Made by a program: the position numbers and the translations under genes. The notes below the pieces were generated by a model that saw nothing but the letters and a program-made list of their open reading frames with translations, was not told where the DNA came from and did not search any database. This document shows, piece after piece, positions 35,845 to 45,217 of a stretch of DNA of 64,000 nucleotides (positions are counted from its first letter, which is position 1; every line of letters begins with the position of its first letter). Source of the stretch: Maricaulis sp047308265 (GTDB lineage: Bacteria > Pseudomonadota > Alphaproteobacteria > Caulobacterales > Maricaulaceae). The DNA is taken from assembly GCF_047308265.1 (NCBI RefSeq), contig NZ_JBKQWY010000003.1, positions 62,001 to 126,000 on the forward strand, in the 5' to 3' direction.

Positions 35845-37239
35845 TTAGCTCGTCCCACCGTTATCACGGTTTGTGTTTCCCACACCCAGAGATTTCAGTT
35901 TGCGGTGCAGAGCGGAGCGTTCCATGCCGATGAAAGCGGCGGTGCGAGAGATGTTCCCGCCGAACCGGTCAATCTGGGCCTTGAGATATTCGCGCTCGAA
36001 GCTTTCCCGCGCCTCCCGCAGGGATAGAGCGATCATTTTCTCGGCATCAAATCCGGCATCCTGGGTGTCGCGCGTGACGACTTCGGACGGCAGGGAATCC
36101 AGCGTGATCGGCTGATCAGGCTGACCCGTGGCCAAGATCAGAAGACGTTCCACATTATTGCGCAACTGACGCACATTCCCCGGCCAGTTATGCGCCTGCA
36201 GGGCCGCCATTGTATCCTCGCCAATCTCGCGCGTGGCCAGGCCGGACACCGATGTCAGACGTTCCAGGAAATGCCCGACGAGGTTCGGGATATCCTCGCG
36301 TCGTTCGGCCAGGGCCGGCACCTTGATCGGTACCACGGCCAAGCGGTGATAGAGATCCTCACGGAAACGGCCATCCATGATGGCCTGGCGCAGATCGCGG
36401 GCTGAGCTGGAGATGACACGGACGGAGACCTGAACATCGGCCGATCCGCCCTGGCGGCGGAAGCGCTGCTCCACCAGCAAACGCAGGAGTTTGCTCTGCA
36501 CTTCCAGAGGCATGTCGGCGATTTCGTCGAGATAGAGCGTGCCGCCATGGGCGCGTTCCAGCAGGCCGACGCTGATGACCTTACCCTGCCCGTCCTCGCG
36601 GCCAAACAATTCCTCTTCCACACTCTCCGGTGACATGCCCGGCGCAGAGACCGTAATGAACGTGCCCTCTGCGCGGGGAGACCCCTGGTGGATGAGGCGC
36701 GCGACCAATTCCTTGCCCGCCCCGGATGGCCCCTCAATCATCACGCGGCTATTGGTCGGCGCGACACGCTCGATCAGCTGACGCACCTGGGTAATTCCGG
36801 TCGACTGCCCGATCAGGCTGAACTGGATGTCATTGCGTTCACGCAATTCCCGGTTCTCGGCCCGCAATCGCGAGGTTTCCAAAGCCCGCGCAACGGTGAG
36901 CAGCATTTTATCGCTCTTGAACGGCTTCTCGAGGAAGTCATAAGCACCATTGCGGATTGCGGCAACGGCGGTCTCGATCGTGCCATGGCCAGAAATCACG
37001 ATCACCGGCAGATCCGGATTGATCCGTTTGAACTCTTCCAGCAGTTCCAGACCGTCCAGACGACTGCCCTGAAGCCAGACATCCAGAATGATGAGGGACG
37101 GCTGACGTGCCTTGACCTCGGCCAGAGCGCCATCGGCATCCCCCGCCTCGCGGGTTTCATAGTCCTCATCTTCTAGCAAGCCGGCAATCAGCTCGCGGAT
37201 ATCGGCCTCATCATCAACAATAAGAATGTCGCGTGCCAT
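35845..37239 (-). CDS. ntrX: Response regulator NtrX (without GAFTGA loop)
   Basis: 464 residues. Receiver domain with phosphoacceptor Asp53 in LIILDVWLQGS, an AAA+ domain with Walker A EGPSGAGKELVARLIH and Walker B GGTLYLDEIADMP, and a C-terminal Fis-type helix-turn-helix (ISRTAAFIGMERSALHRKL). It is the partner of NtrY and controls envelope, redox and nitrogen-related genes in other alphaproteobacteria. Where sigma54 activators have GAFTGA, the sequence reads LFGREDGQGKVISVGLLERA, so direct sigma54 activation is unlikely. It follows ntrY by three bases. Confidence 0.95.
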   Translation of the reverse strand: MARDILIVDDEADIRELIAGLLEDEDYETREAGDADGALAEVKARQPSLIILDVWLQGSRLDGLELLEEFKRINPDLPVIVISGHGTIETAVAAIRNGAYDFLEKPFKSDKMLLTVARALETSRLRAENRELRERNDIQFSLIGQSTGITQVRQLIERVAPTNSRVMIEGPSGAGKELVARLIHQGSPRAEGTFITVSAPGMSPESVEEELFGREDGQGKVISVGLLERAHGGTLYLDEIADMPLEVQSKLLRLLVEQRFRRQGGSADVQVSVRVISSSARDLRQAIMDGRFREDLYHRLAVVPIKVPALAERREDIPNLVGHFLERLTSVSGLATREIGEDTMAALQAHNWPGNVRQLRNNVERLLILATGQPDQPITLDSLPSEVVTRDTQDAGFDAEKMIALSLREARESFEREYLKAQIDRFGGNISRTAAFIGMERSALHRKLKSLGVGNTNRDNGGTS

Positions 37240-37242
37240 GAC

Positions 37243-39534
37243 TTATGCCTCTTTCCGGGTCTCTTCAGTCGGTATGTCTTCATGATCCGCCAGGGGGAAA
37301 ACCAGGCGAACCACAGCTCCGGGATGATCGTCGGGAACACCCAGTTCCAATCGTCCCTTGTGGTCTTCCATGACACGCTTGACGATGGCCAGGCCCAGGC
37401 CCGTGCCTTTTTCGCGTGTCGTCATGTAAGGTTCTGTCAGTCGTTCACGGTCAGCCGTTGGCCAGCCCAAGCCGTTATCCACCACCTCGATGATCGCGAA
37501 TCCATCTTCGGACCGGGTCTCCACCCCCAGTCGTCCTGGAGGCCCCTCACCGCTATCACGATCCATGCGCGCGAGAATGCTTTCCGATGCGTTCTTGAGG
37601 ATATTAGTCAGGGCTTGGCGCGCCAGACGCGCATCGCAGAGTGCCCAAACAGGATTGTCAGGCCGCTGATGTGTCAGCTCGATCTGGGGTGTCGCGACAC
37701 GCTGCGCAAACACAGCCGCCTGACTGACATCGAGCATTTCTGTGGGCTCGACCTGCGGTGTGGGCATGCGCGCGAAGGACGAGAATTCATCCACCATCCG
37801 GCCGATATCACTGACCTGGCGAACAATTGTATCGGTACACCGGTCGAACGTCTCACCATCCACTTCGATGTATTTGCGGTATTTGCGCTGGAGGCGTTCG
37901 GCGGACAGCTGGATCGGTGTGAGCGGATTCTTGATCTCGTGAGCGATCCGGCGTGCCACATCCCGCCAGGCGGCATTGCGCTGAGCGGTCACAAGGCGTG
38001 TGACATCATCGAAGGTGATGATCAGACCGGCTTCCTCATCCAGTGCGGCACGCGCGTTGAGATAGCGCGATTGGTCATCCCGGCCGACCAGATCGATTTG
38101 TGCGTCCGCCACCAGTCCCGGCCGACGACGGGCTTCATCCACGATTGAGCACAATTCCGGTGTGACATCGTGGATGGTTGCTCCCACCAGATCTTCCGTG
38201 CGCGGTTCGAGTAGCGATACCGCCGAGCGATTGATCAGTGTGATCCGGTCTTCATGGTCCAGACCCACAACCCCGGCGGAAACACCGGCCAGGACCGCTT
38301 CGGTAAAGGCCCGTCGCTGTTCGGACTCGGCATGGCTTTCGACCAGTTCGCGTCTTTGGGAACGCAATTGCCGGGTCATGCGATTGAAGGCGCGTCCCAG
38401 AGCGGTAACTTCATCACCCTCACGGCCCAGCTGGACCCGGGCATCTAGATCACCCCGCCGCACACGTTCTGCCGCAGCAACCAGTCGGGAAATGGGTGTC
38501 ACCACCCGTGTGGCCGCGGACAAACCCAGCCAGATCGCCCCGATCAGGATCAAAGCTGCCAGCTCGGCATAAACCATGAGGAATGTGACACGAATCTCGG
38601 ACTGGTCTGACGACAAGGACCGATAGTCGGTCAGAGCCTGTTCCGAGCGCTGAAGGAAACCGTCATCAATGATACGCGCTGAGTAGAGGAAGATATCGGC
38701 CTGGGGGTTGAGCGCCTGAAACCCCCACACCACGACTCGGCCGTCATCGCGGACGGGCAGAACCTCGACCTTGAACAAACCCTGACGGGCCTCTTCCCAC
38801 ATGGTCTGTGTGGGCAGCTGATAGGGCACCAGGGGCGGCACTTCATCGACCACCCGCCCCTCTTCTTGCAAGAGGTCCGGGATAAAAAACCGCCCCGCTT
38901 GCGTCACTTCTGCACGCGCCAGGATCGTGCCAGCACTGTCGATCACCCAAACCCCGTCCATGCCATAAAGGCGTCCGAGATTTTGCAGTCGCTGGGTATA
39001 GGCAATCCGGCTTGTCGCCATTTCCCTGAGCGCCTGGGGGGCGGACAGATCCCCATAGATGGGCCGAGCCGCGGAGACAAAAGCCAGGGATTCTCGCTCA
39101 ACTACTTCGGCGGCCAGGGATGCGGCGCCTTCCATCAGCGTGTTCACGCGTTCGCCGAACCAGTAATCCACACCGCGATTGAGCACAGCACCCAGAAACA
39201 CTGCGGACAGCAGGGCCGGCGTTGCAGCGGCCAGTGAAAACAGTCCCACAAAGCGCAGGTGTAGGCGCGGAGCCGGTTCACCAAACCGTCGACCGCGAAT
39301 CCGCCGCGTCAGACGCACGCCAACAACCGCCGCCAAGATGATGATCAGGAAGGCGTTGATGAACAGGATTTGCAGCAGGTTCTCGTCAGACGGGGAAAAC
39401 CAGTGCGAATTACCAAACGTGGCAATCGCGCAAAAAACGACCGTCGTCAGAGATAATACGAAGCCCACACCGAACGCTGCCATTGAGCGCGGCGACAGGG
39501 ATCGAACGATCTGGGTAGCGGCTGGACGTTTCAA
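37243..39534 (-). CDS. ntrY: Membrane sensor histidine kinase NtrY
   Basis: 763 residues. Several N-terminal membrane helices (FGVGFVLSLTTVVFCAIATF, ILFINAFLIIILAAVVGV, LFSLAAATPALLSAVFL) enclose a periplasmic domain, then another helix near residue 330, HAMP (SRLVAAAERVRRGDLDARVQ), PAS (about 420-500), and the kinase core with the phosphoacceptor His in RRIAHEIKNPLTPIQLSAER and G2 GTGLGLAIVKR. It phosphorylates NtrX. It sits in the conserved ntrBCYX block and is cotranscribed with ntrX. Confidence 0.96.
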   Translation of the reverse strand: MKRPAATQIVRSLSPRSMAAFGVGFVLSLTTVVFCAIATFGNSHWFSPSDENLLQILFINAFLIIILAAVVGVRLTRRIRGRRFGEPAPRLHLRFVGLFSLAAATPALLSAVFLGAVLNRGVDYWFGERVNTLMEGAASLAAEVVERESLAFVSAARPIYGDLSAPQALREMATSRIAYTQRLQNLGRLYGMDGVWVIDSAGTILARAEVTQAGRFFIPDLLQEEGRVVDEVPPLVPYQLPTQTMWEEARQGLFKVEVLPVRDDGRVVVWGFQALNPQADIFLYSARIIDDGFLQRSEQALTDYRSLSSDQSEIRVTFLMVYAELAALILIGAIWLGLSAATRVVTPISRLVAAAERVRRGDLDARVQLGREGDEVTALGRAFNRMTRQLRSQRRELVESHAESEQRRAFTEAVLAGVSAGVVGLDHEDRITLINRSAVSLLEPRTEDLVGATIHDVTPELCSIVDEARRRPGLVADAQIDLVGRDDQSRYLNARAALDEEAGLIITFDDVTRLVTAQRNAAWRDVARRIAHEIKNPLTPIQLSAERLQRKYRKYIEVDGETFDRCTDTIVRQVSDIGRMVDEFSSFARMPTPQVEPTEMLDVSQAAVFAQRVATPQIELTHQRPDNPVWALCDARLARQALTNILKNASESILARMDRDSGEGPPGRLGVETRSEDGFAIIEVVDNGLGWPTADRERLTEPYMTTREKGTGLGLAIVKRVMEDHKGRLELGVPDDHPGAVVRLVFPLADHEDIPTEETRKEA

Positions 39535-39617
39535 TCTCGCTCCGGCGTGAATCCGGCCGGAGTGTGGCGCGGCTGTTGCGAAATATCAACACCCGTGCTG
39601 CACAGACAACAAGGCGC

Positions 39618-40883
39618 CTATTCCTCCTCGCTGCCATCCCCTAACTCCTGCAGCCGACGCGCGAGTGTATTGCGGTTTACACCTAGCAATTCCGCAGCCT
39701 TGGACCGATTGCCGCCCACACGGCCAAGGGCTTGTTCAAACAACGCCCGATCGAGTGCATCCAGTGCGACCTGACGGGCCTCCTCGCTCTGAAGGGCCAT
39801 GCCAGCCAGTTGCCGGGCTGCACCGGGCAGATCGGCAACAGTTTCGGTGTTGAGGTTTTGCAAAGCGGCCAGAGCTTCGGCACGACTGGCAATCGTGCCG
39901 CGTGTTGACAGCATCAGACGCGAGAGAACAGAGCGCAATTCGGCGACATTTCCGGCCCAGGGTGCCTGGCGAAGGCTTTCCAGAGCTTCAGGCGCCAGAA
40001 CCACGGTGTCACGGCCATCCCGCCGCGAGAACATGCGCAAAAAGGCTTCGGCAAGGGCAGCGATATCTTCCCGGCGCTCACGCAGGGGTGGAACATCGAT
40101 GATGTATTCACTCAGGCGCACCATCAGGTTTGGATCAATAGGATGGCCCTCACCTGGCGTCATGGTGGCGATAACCCGGCTGGTTCCCGAATCCAGCGCA
40201 TCGCGCGCCGCGCGCTGCTGGACCGCGTCCCACTCATTCACACGCAACCACAGCACCGGCTTGCCCGACTGGGTCGATTCGAATGTCTCCTCGACGGAAT
40301 GAGACGGCGTGATGACGCGTGTTTCACGGATCACGAGGCCACACGCTTTCAACAAGGCTTCCGCGGCCTGGCGTTTGCCGACCCCGCTTTCGCCCGTGAA
40401 CACAACATGGGCGCCACTTGATGCCGCGCGCGCGATGGATTTGAACGTCGTCTGGATGGCGGCGGACTGGCCGATAAAGCCGGTGGGTTCGGACGCGCCC
40501 CCGCTGGCACGTACTTTGGGTTTTTTGCCCACCGCCGTACGGATGTGTGTAACCAGATCGTCCAGATCAAAAGGCTTGGGCAAATATTCGAACGCCCCGC
40601 CTTTTTCCGCATCAATGGCGGTAGAGGCCGTGGCATTGGCGCTCATAATGATGACTGGCAATTCCGGACGCATGCGTGTCACCAGGCTCAGCTGGTCGAG
40701 AAAATTCGTTCCCTCCAGCATGACGTCTGCCAACAGCAGATCGCCCTGGTCTTCGCGCACCCAGCTGATGGCGGTTTCCGGTGAAGCCGTAGCACGCACC
40801 TGGAAGCCCGCCACGCTCAACGCCCGCGACAGGACGCGTTTCAGGCTTTCATCATCTTCAAGAACCAGAATACGTGCGCTCAC
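39618..40883 (-). CDS. ntrC: NtrC-type response regulator with degenerate AAA+ domain
   Basis: 421 residues. Receiver with Asp53 in LLLADVMLEGT; Walker A FTGESGVGKRQAAEALL (Gly164-Lys170); R-finger region PPLRERREDIAALAEAF; Fis-type helix-turn-helix at the C-terminus (GGNRSKAAELLGVNRNTLAR). Position right after ntrB and the receiver and helix-turn-helix identify it as NtrC. However, the segment from about 180 to 230 has no ELFG...GAFTGA, and where Walker B (hydrophobic-DE) should be it reads KPVLWLRVNEWDAV. The family is normally about 470-480 residues, so roughly 50 are missing. ATP hydrolysis and sigma54 contact are probably lost. The start overlaps the ntrB stop by four bases. Confidence 0.93.
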   Translation of the reverse strand: MSARILVLEDDESLKRVLSRALSVAGFQVRATASPETAISWVREDQGDLLLADVMLEGTNFLDQLSLVTRMRPELPVIIMSANATASTAIDAEKGGAFEYLPKPFDLDDLVTHIRTAVGKKPKVRASGGASEPTGFIGQSAAIQTTFKSIARAASSGAHVVFTGESGVGKRQAAEALLKACGLVIRETRVITPSHSVEETFESTQSGKPVLWLRVNEWDAVQQRAARDALDSGTSRVIATMTPGEGHPIDPNLMVRLSEYIIDVPPLRERREDIAALAEAFLRMFSRRDGRDTVVLAPEALESLRQAPWAGNVAELRSVLSRLMLSTRGTIASRAEALAALQNLNTETVADLPGAARQLAGMALQSEEARQVALDALDRALFEQALGRVGGNRSKAAELLGVNRNTLARRLQELGDGSEEE

Positions 40884-41941
40884 CGTGCCATCTCCTCTTT
40901 GAAAACGGGAAGACGCAGATTGAAACGCGTGCGCCCGCTTTCGCTGTCATAATCAAGCTGGCCGGAATGCATCTCCGCAACGCGGGCGGCAAAGGCCAGT
41001 CCCAGACCCTCACCATTGGCCTTTGTGGTCACAAAGGGGGTGAACAGGTTGGGCTGCAGCGCTTCGGGAATGCCCGGTCCTGTATCAGTGACTGATAACA
41101 AAAGAGGCGAATACACCGAAGATGCCCGACTTCGATGGCTTGCATCGTACCGTGTTTCAATCGTGATGCGGGCGCCTTGCTGCGAAGTGAGCGCATCTGC
41201 CGCATTATCGAGCAGGTTCAGGACAAGTTGGAGCAATAAGTCCTCATCACCCACGGCATCGGGCAAGGACGGATCAAACGCCTTGACGATTTCTATGTGG
41301 TCGAGCTTGCGCGCGCGATGCAGTCGTTCCAGAGCCGCCATGCCCAATTCGTTGAGATTGACCGCACCGGTCTGGGTCATCTCGACTTCGCCCATCCGGC
41401 TCCAGTGATTAGTGAGGCGGGTCATACGATCGGCATCATCAATGATATGCACGGCCAGTCCGCGACATTCTGCCAGGTCATCCTCGCGCTGGATGAGCTG
41501 GGCGGCTCCGCGAATACTGGCCAGCGGGTTTTTCAACTCGTGAGCCAGCATGCGCGCGAACCCACGAGCTGCATCGCCCTGCCCCGAGGCCGGCATGCGA
41601 CGCGGTAAAACGCTGATCGTCACAAAACACTTGTCCGGGGACCAACGTGCGTGAATGTCATAGCTTTCCCGGTCCGCGGCGGCGTGTTCCACCGCGACGA
41701 CATTGCCCTCTTCTTTGCGGCACTGAGCGGCGATATCGGTGACCACCCCGCCATATTTGGAGACCTTGCGCAGCGGACCGCGGCGCAGGGATTTCAAGGA
41801 CGTCCCCATCCATTCCTCGGCCGCATAATTGGCCCAGAGGACTTCACCGCTTTCATCAATGATCAGAAGGGGAAACGCGGCGAGATCACCCGCTTCCTGA
41901 ATTGTTTCGGCGGACAGATGGCCGTTTCCGTTCTGTGTCAC
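40880..41941 (-). CDS. ntrB: Nitrogen regulation histidine kinase NtrB
   Basis: 353 residues, cytosolic. A PAS domain (about 20-110) is followed by the phosphoacceptor His134 in FARMLAHELKNPLASIRGAA and the ATPase domain (LVLNLLDNAADAL, DTGPGIPEALQPNLFTPF, GEGLGLAFAARVAEMH). With PII protein input it controls NtrC phosphorylation. It overlaps dusB upstream and ntrC downstream by four bases each, so the three are tightly coupled. Confidence 0.96.
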   Translation of the reverse strand: MTQNGNGHLSAETIQEAGDLAAFPLLIIDESGEVLWANYAAEEWMGTSLKSLRRGPLRKVSKYGGVVTDIAAQCRKEEGNVVAVEHAAADRESYDIHARWSPDKCFVTISVLPRRMPASGQGDAARGFARMLAHELKNPLASIRGAAQLIQREDDLAECRGLAVHIIDDADRMTRLTNHWSRMGEVEMTQTGAVNLNELGMAALERLHRARKLDHIEIVKAFDPSLPDAVGDEDLLLQLVLNLLDNAADALTSQQGARITIETRYDASHRSRASSVYSPLLLSVTDTGPGIPEALQPNLFTPFVTTKANGEGLGLAFAARVAEMHSGQLDYDSESGRTRFNLRLPVFKEEMAR

Positions 41942-42945
41942 GCGGCTTTGCTCCCGGGCCAGTGCGGTAGATCCACAAGGCGCCGGAGTTCCCCCAGAAT
42001 CGCCTCGGGATCAGTGGACCTGCACAGGTTGGACTTGGCATCGCGAACTTGCAGCGGATCCGCGTTACCGGTCTCGATGTCCAAAAAAGAAGCAAAGTGC
42101 TTGCGCATCATGCGGATGCCCAGATGCTCGCCATAGAAGTCTACACTATCCTTGAACTGCTGCGACAGAGCCTGAAGCTTCTCGCTCCAGCTGACCAGCG
42201 GCACATCCAGTCCTGCCAGACCGGCGCCGATCTGACCCACAAGCCAGGGGCGTCCCTGAGCCGCTCGCCCGACCATCACCGCATGCGCTCCGGACTGGGC
42301 CAGGGCCTCGCGGGCATCCTCCAGGGTGCAGATATCGCCATTGACCGTGACGGGAATGGACACAGCATCACGCACCGCGCGCACGGCGGCCCAGTCTGCC
42401 GTTCCGGTATAGAATTGCTGGCGTGTGCGACCGTGAACCGTCACCGCCTGAATACCGGCATCTTCAGCACGACGCGCCAGCTCGGGTGCATTGAGCAGGG
42501 TTTCGTCCCAGCCCAGCCGCATTTTCAGCGTGACGGGAATATCCACCGCTGCAAGGGTGGCCTCGATCAGGGTCATTGCATGATCCAGATCGCGCATCAG
42601 GGCAGACCCAGACAACCCCTTGGTCACCTGGCGCGCCGGACATCCCATGTTGATATCAACGATATCCGCCCCGGCATCCGCGGCTATCCGGGCCCCTTCC
42701 GCCATCCATTCCGGCTGACGCCCGGCCAGCTGGATCACCTTGGGGTCAAGAGATGCATCTGCGGTGGCTTTTCGCACCATGTCGGCTCGGCCCTTGGCGA
42801 GCATTTCGCTGGCCACCATCTCAGACACGACCATACCGGCCCCAAAGGCCTGGGCCTGTCGGCGAAACGGCAAATCGGTCACGCCGGACATGGGCGCCAG
42901 AATGGCCGGAACCTTGATCTCGTGTCCTGCAATGAAAAAGCTCAT
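41938..42945 (-). CDS. dusB: tRNA-dihydrouridine synthase DusB
   Basis: 335 residues. This FMN enzyme reduces uridines in the tRNA D loop. The TIM barrel has PAILAPMSGVTDLPFRRQA, DINMGCPARQVTKGLSGSAL with the catalytic Cys, MRLGWDE, TVHGRTRQQFY and VNGDICTLEDAREAL. It is the first gene of the ntr operon (formerly nifR3). ATG 42945 matches the family start; a GTG at 42963 is also in frame, and no strong ribosome binding site decides between them. Confidence 0.95.
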   Translation of the reverse strand: MSFFIAGHEIKVPAILAPMSGVTDLPFRRQAQAFGAGMVVSEMVASEMLAKGRADMVRKATADASLDPKVIQLAGRQPEWMAEGARIAADAGADIVDINMGCPARQVTKGLSGSALMRDLDHAMTLIEATLAAVDIPVTLKMRLGWDETLLNAPELARRAEDAGIQAVTVHGRTRQQFYTGTADWAAVRAVRDAVSIPVTVNGDICTLEDAREALAQSGAHAVMVGRAAQGRPWLVGQIGAGLAGLDVPLVSWSEKLQALSQQFKDSVDFYGEHLGIRMMRKHFASFLDIETGNADPLQVRDAKSNLCRSTDPEAILGELRRLVDLPHWPGSKAA

Positions 42946-43090
42946 TTCGCTTCGCCGCCGCACCTTCTAAAACCCGGGGATCGGCCCCTGTCCGCTTGAT
43001 CTCCCACATAGGTCGACCGGATAAAGGCGGCGAAACTAGCGCTCTTGCCCTGAGGCGGCAATGTCGGGCGCCTGTTGCGGGAGAGAATGC

Positions 43091-44248
43091 ATGACGATCG
43101 CCGCAATCATCGTGGCTGGAGGATCCGGGCAACGCGCTGGCGGAGGCATCCCCAAACAATATCGCGAGCTCGTCGGTCAGCCCGTCCTTCGACGAACTGT
43201 GACACCCTTTCTCGAGCATCCCCGCATCGACCAAATTGTCGTTGTCATCGCACAGGACCATCAATCCCTGGCAAATGAGGCGCTTGGGCCAGACAAATCC
43301 CGGGTCCTGATGGCTTTTGGAGGCGCGTCACGATCGGCCTCGGTCCAGGCTGGGCTGGCCGCGCTGGCGGACACACGCCCCCAACAGGTTCTCATTCACG
43401 ATGCGGCGCGCCCCTTTGTATCGGTCGACCTAATCGATCGGGTGATCGCGGGCCTGTCGAAGTATCCAGGCATTATCCCGGCCCTGCCTGTTGTTGATGC
43501 GCTGGCTCAAACCGCGGGGTCCCGTCTGGCTGCGCCAGTGAACCGCACCGGGATGGTCGCCGCCCAGACCCCTCAGGGATTTGACGTCGAGACCCTTGTC
43601 TCTGCCTACCAGGCCCTGGGCCCGGACGCGGATTTACCGGATGATGCGTCCGTCCTGCGTGCGCACGGACAGGACGTGGGCTGGGTTGACGGGGATGATA
43701 TGAATTTCAAACTCACCCGACCCGATGATTTTGCCAAGGCCGAACGCATGCTGACATCCGCCTCTCCCGTCTTTCTGTCCGGACAGGGCTATGATGTGCA
43801 TCGCCTCAAAGAGGCCGAGAGCATGTGGCTGTGTGGGGTTGAGCTGAAAGAGGGTCTCGGACTGGTCGGACACTCCGATGCCGATGCAGGCCTTCATGCC
43901 CTGACCGATGCCATTCTCGGGGCGGCCGGCGAAGGCGATATCGGACAACATTTCCCACCCAGTGATGACCGCTGGAAAGGAGCCTCCTCCGACAAGTTTC
44001 TGCGGCATGCGATCCACCTGCTTGGCCAAGCTGGCGGGGCCCTGGTGCATGTCGATGTAACCTTGATCTGCGAGCGCCCGAAAATTGGTCCTTATCGCGA
44101 TGCCATGCGTGCCCGGATTGCCGAGCTCTGCGACCTGCCGCTGGCGCGCGTCAATATTAAAGCAACCACAACCGAAAAACTGGGCTTTACCGGTCGGCGC
44201 GAGGGATTGGCCGCCCAGGCGATAGCAACAGCGAGGTTTGACGGATGA
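43091..44248 (+). CDS. ispDF: Bifunctional IspD/IspF (MEP pathway)
   Basis: 385 residues joining two steps of isoprenoid synthesis. The N-terminal MEP cytidylyltransferase (about 1-225) has AAIIVAGGSGQRAGGGIPKQ and VLIHDAARPFVS; the C-terminal MECDP synthase (about 230-385) has GQGYDVHRLKE, LVGHSDADAGLHALTDAILG and IKATTTEKLGFTGRREG. Fusion of ispD and ispF is established in alphaproteobacteria. ATG 43091 follows GGGAGAGAATGC; an upstream start at 43061 is less likely. It is divergent from dusB and overlaps pncC by four bases. Confidence 0.97.
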   Translation: MTIAAIIVAGGSGQRAGGGIPKQYRELVGQPVLRRTVTPFLEHPRIDQIVVVIAQDHQSLANEALGPDKSRVLMAFGGASRSASVQAGLAALADTRPQQVLIHDAARPFVSVDLIDRVIAGLSKYPGIIPALPVVDALAQTAGSRLAAPVNRTGMVAAQTPQGFDVETLVSAYQALGPDADLPDDASVLRAHGQDVGWVDGDDMNFKLTRPDDFAKAERMLTSASPVFLSGQGYDVHRLKEAESMWLCGVELKEGLGLVGHSDADAGLHALTDAILGAAGEGDIGQHFPPSDDRWKGASSDKFLRHAIHLLGQAGGALVHVDVTLICERPKIGPYRDAMRARIAELCDLPLARVNIKATTTEKLGFTGRREGLAAQAIATARFDG

Positions 44249-44751
44249 CCCGGATTGATCCTAACACCCTGGCCGCTGACGTCCTGGATCGGGCCCGAAC
44301 CGCAGGCACGATGATCTGTACAGCGGAAAGCTGCACGGGTGGTCTGGTGGCCTCTCGCCTCACCGATATTCCTGGCTCGTCTGATGTGGTGGACCGCGGA
44401 TTTGTGACCTATTCCAATGACGCGAAGACCGAGATGCTGGGCGTTGATCCGCGCATTATCGCCAGTCATGGCGCTGTGTCCCGAGAGGTGGCCCGGCTCA
44501 TGGCCCAAGGTGCGCTGATGCGTTCGAATGCGGATATCGCCGTGTCCATCACCGGTGTTGCCGGGCCCGGTGGCACGCTCCGCAAACCTGCGGGCCTGGT
44601 TCATTTTGCGCTCGCTGTGCGGGGTGGTCAGACCCTGATGCAGGTGAAACGGTTTGGTGATCGCGGTCGCGACACGGTGCGTCAACTGGCCGTCCAGACC
44701 GCCTTGACCCTATTGCTGAAGGGCGTGGATCTCGTCGTCCAGCTGGACTGA
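44245..44751 (+). CDS. pncC: CinA-type nicotinamide-nucleotide amidohydrolase
   Basis: 168 residues equal to the C-terminal CinA domain alone. It deamidates NMN to nicotinate mononucleotide in pyridine nucleotide recycling. TAESCTGGLVASRLTDIPGS (catalytic Ser region), GFVTYSNDAKTEMLGV, and SITGVAGPGG are characteristic. It follows ispDF with a four-base overlap. Its 3' end overlaps the convergent coq10-like gene by 42 bases. Confidence 0.92.
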   Translation: MTRIDPNTLAADVLDRARTAGTMICTAESCTGGLVASRLTDIPGSSDVVDRGFVTYSNDAKTEMLGVDPRIIASHGAVSREVARLMAQGALMRSNADIAVSITGVAGPGGTLRKPAGLVHFALAVRGGQTLMQVKRFGDRGRDTVRQLAVQTALTLLLKGVDLVVQLD

Positions 44752-45213
44752 CGGATCACCCGTCGGGGTATAGCGGCGCTTGGCCTCGTCCTGGAACCGG
44801 CTGATGAGCACGCTCACGGCCCGTTCTCGATTGCTGTCGAGCAGCATCTGGAGAACCGGATTGCGGAAAGCCGCATTGATATAGAATTCCACCAGGCAGG
44901 ACCCGTCACTCAGCGCGTGGAACCGCCAGTTATTCTCCAACTTGCGGAACGGGCCGGAGACAAACTCCACCTCGATGGTCCGCTTGTTCTCATCCGCATG
45001 AACGACTGTGGTGAAACGCTCGGTGACAAACTTGTAGCGCACACGCGCTTCGGCTTTCAGCTGGAAGCCGTGCGCGGTCCGTGTTTCGTCAGTCACACGC
45101 ATCGCGGTGATCTGGTGGATGAAATTGGGATAGTGTCGCACATCGGAGACGAGATCGAAGAGGTCGTCCGCCGAATAGAAAAACCGCTGGGCGCGGCGTA
45201 GTTGCGTGCTCAT
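44710..45213 (-). CDS. Coq10/RatA-like START-domain protein
   Basis: 167 residues of the SRPBCC fold. The ordered motifs RAQRFFYSADDLFDLVSDVR, YPNFIHQI, FTTVVHADENKRTIEVEFV and GPFRKLENNWRFH match the ubiquinone-binding Coq10 / RatA group common in alphaproteobacteria. It probably carries ubiquinone or a related lipid; a toxin role as proposed for RatA in E. coli is unlikely to apply. It precedes nothing downstream and lies 4 bases after lipA, which is probably in the same transcript. Confidence 0.88.
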   Translation of the reverse strand: MSTQLRRAQRFFYSADDLFDLVSDVRHYPNFIHQITAMRVTDETRTAHGFQLKAEARVRYKFVTERFTTVVHADENKRTIEVEFVSGPFRKLENNWRFHALSDGSCLVEFYINAAFRNPVLQMLLDSNRERAVSVLISRFQDEAKRRYTPTGDPSVQLDDEIHALQQ

Positions 45214-45217
45214 CTAG

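Noticed and set aside
44710..45213. RatA-like toxin
   Set aside because: The family name comes from E. coli, but no RatB-type partner is present and the position beside lipA fits a Coq10-like lipid or quinone-binding role better.
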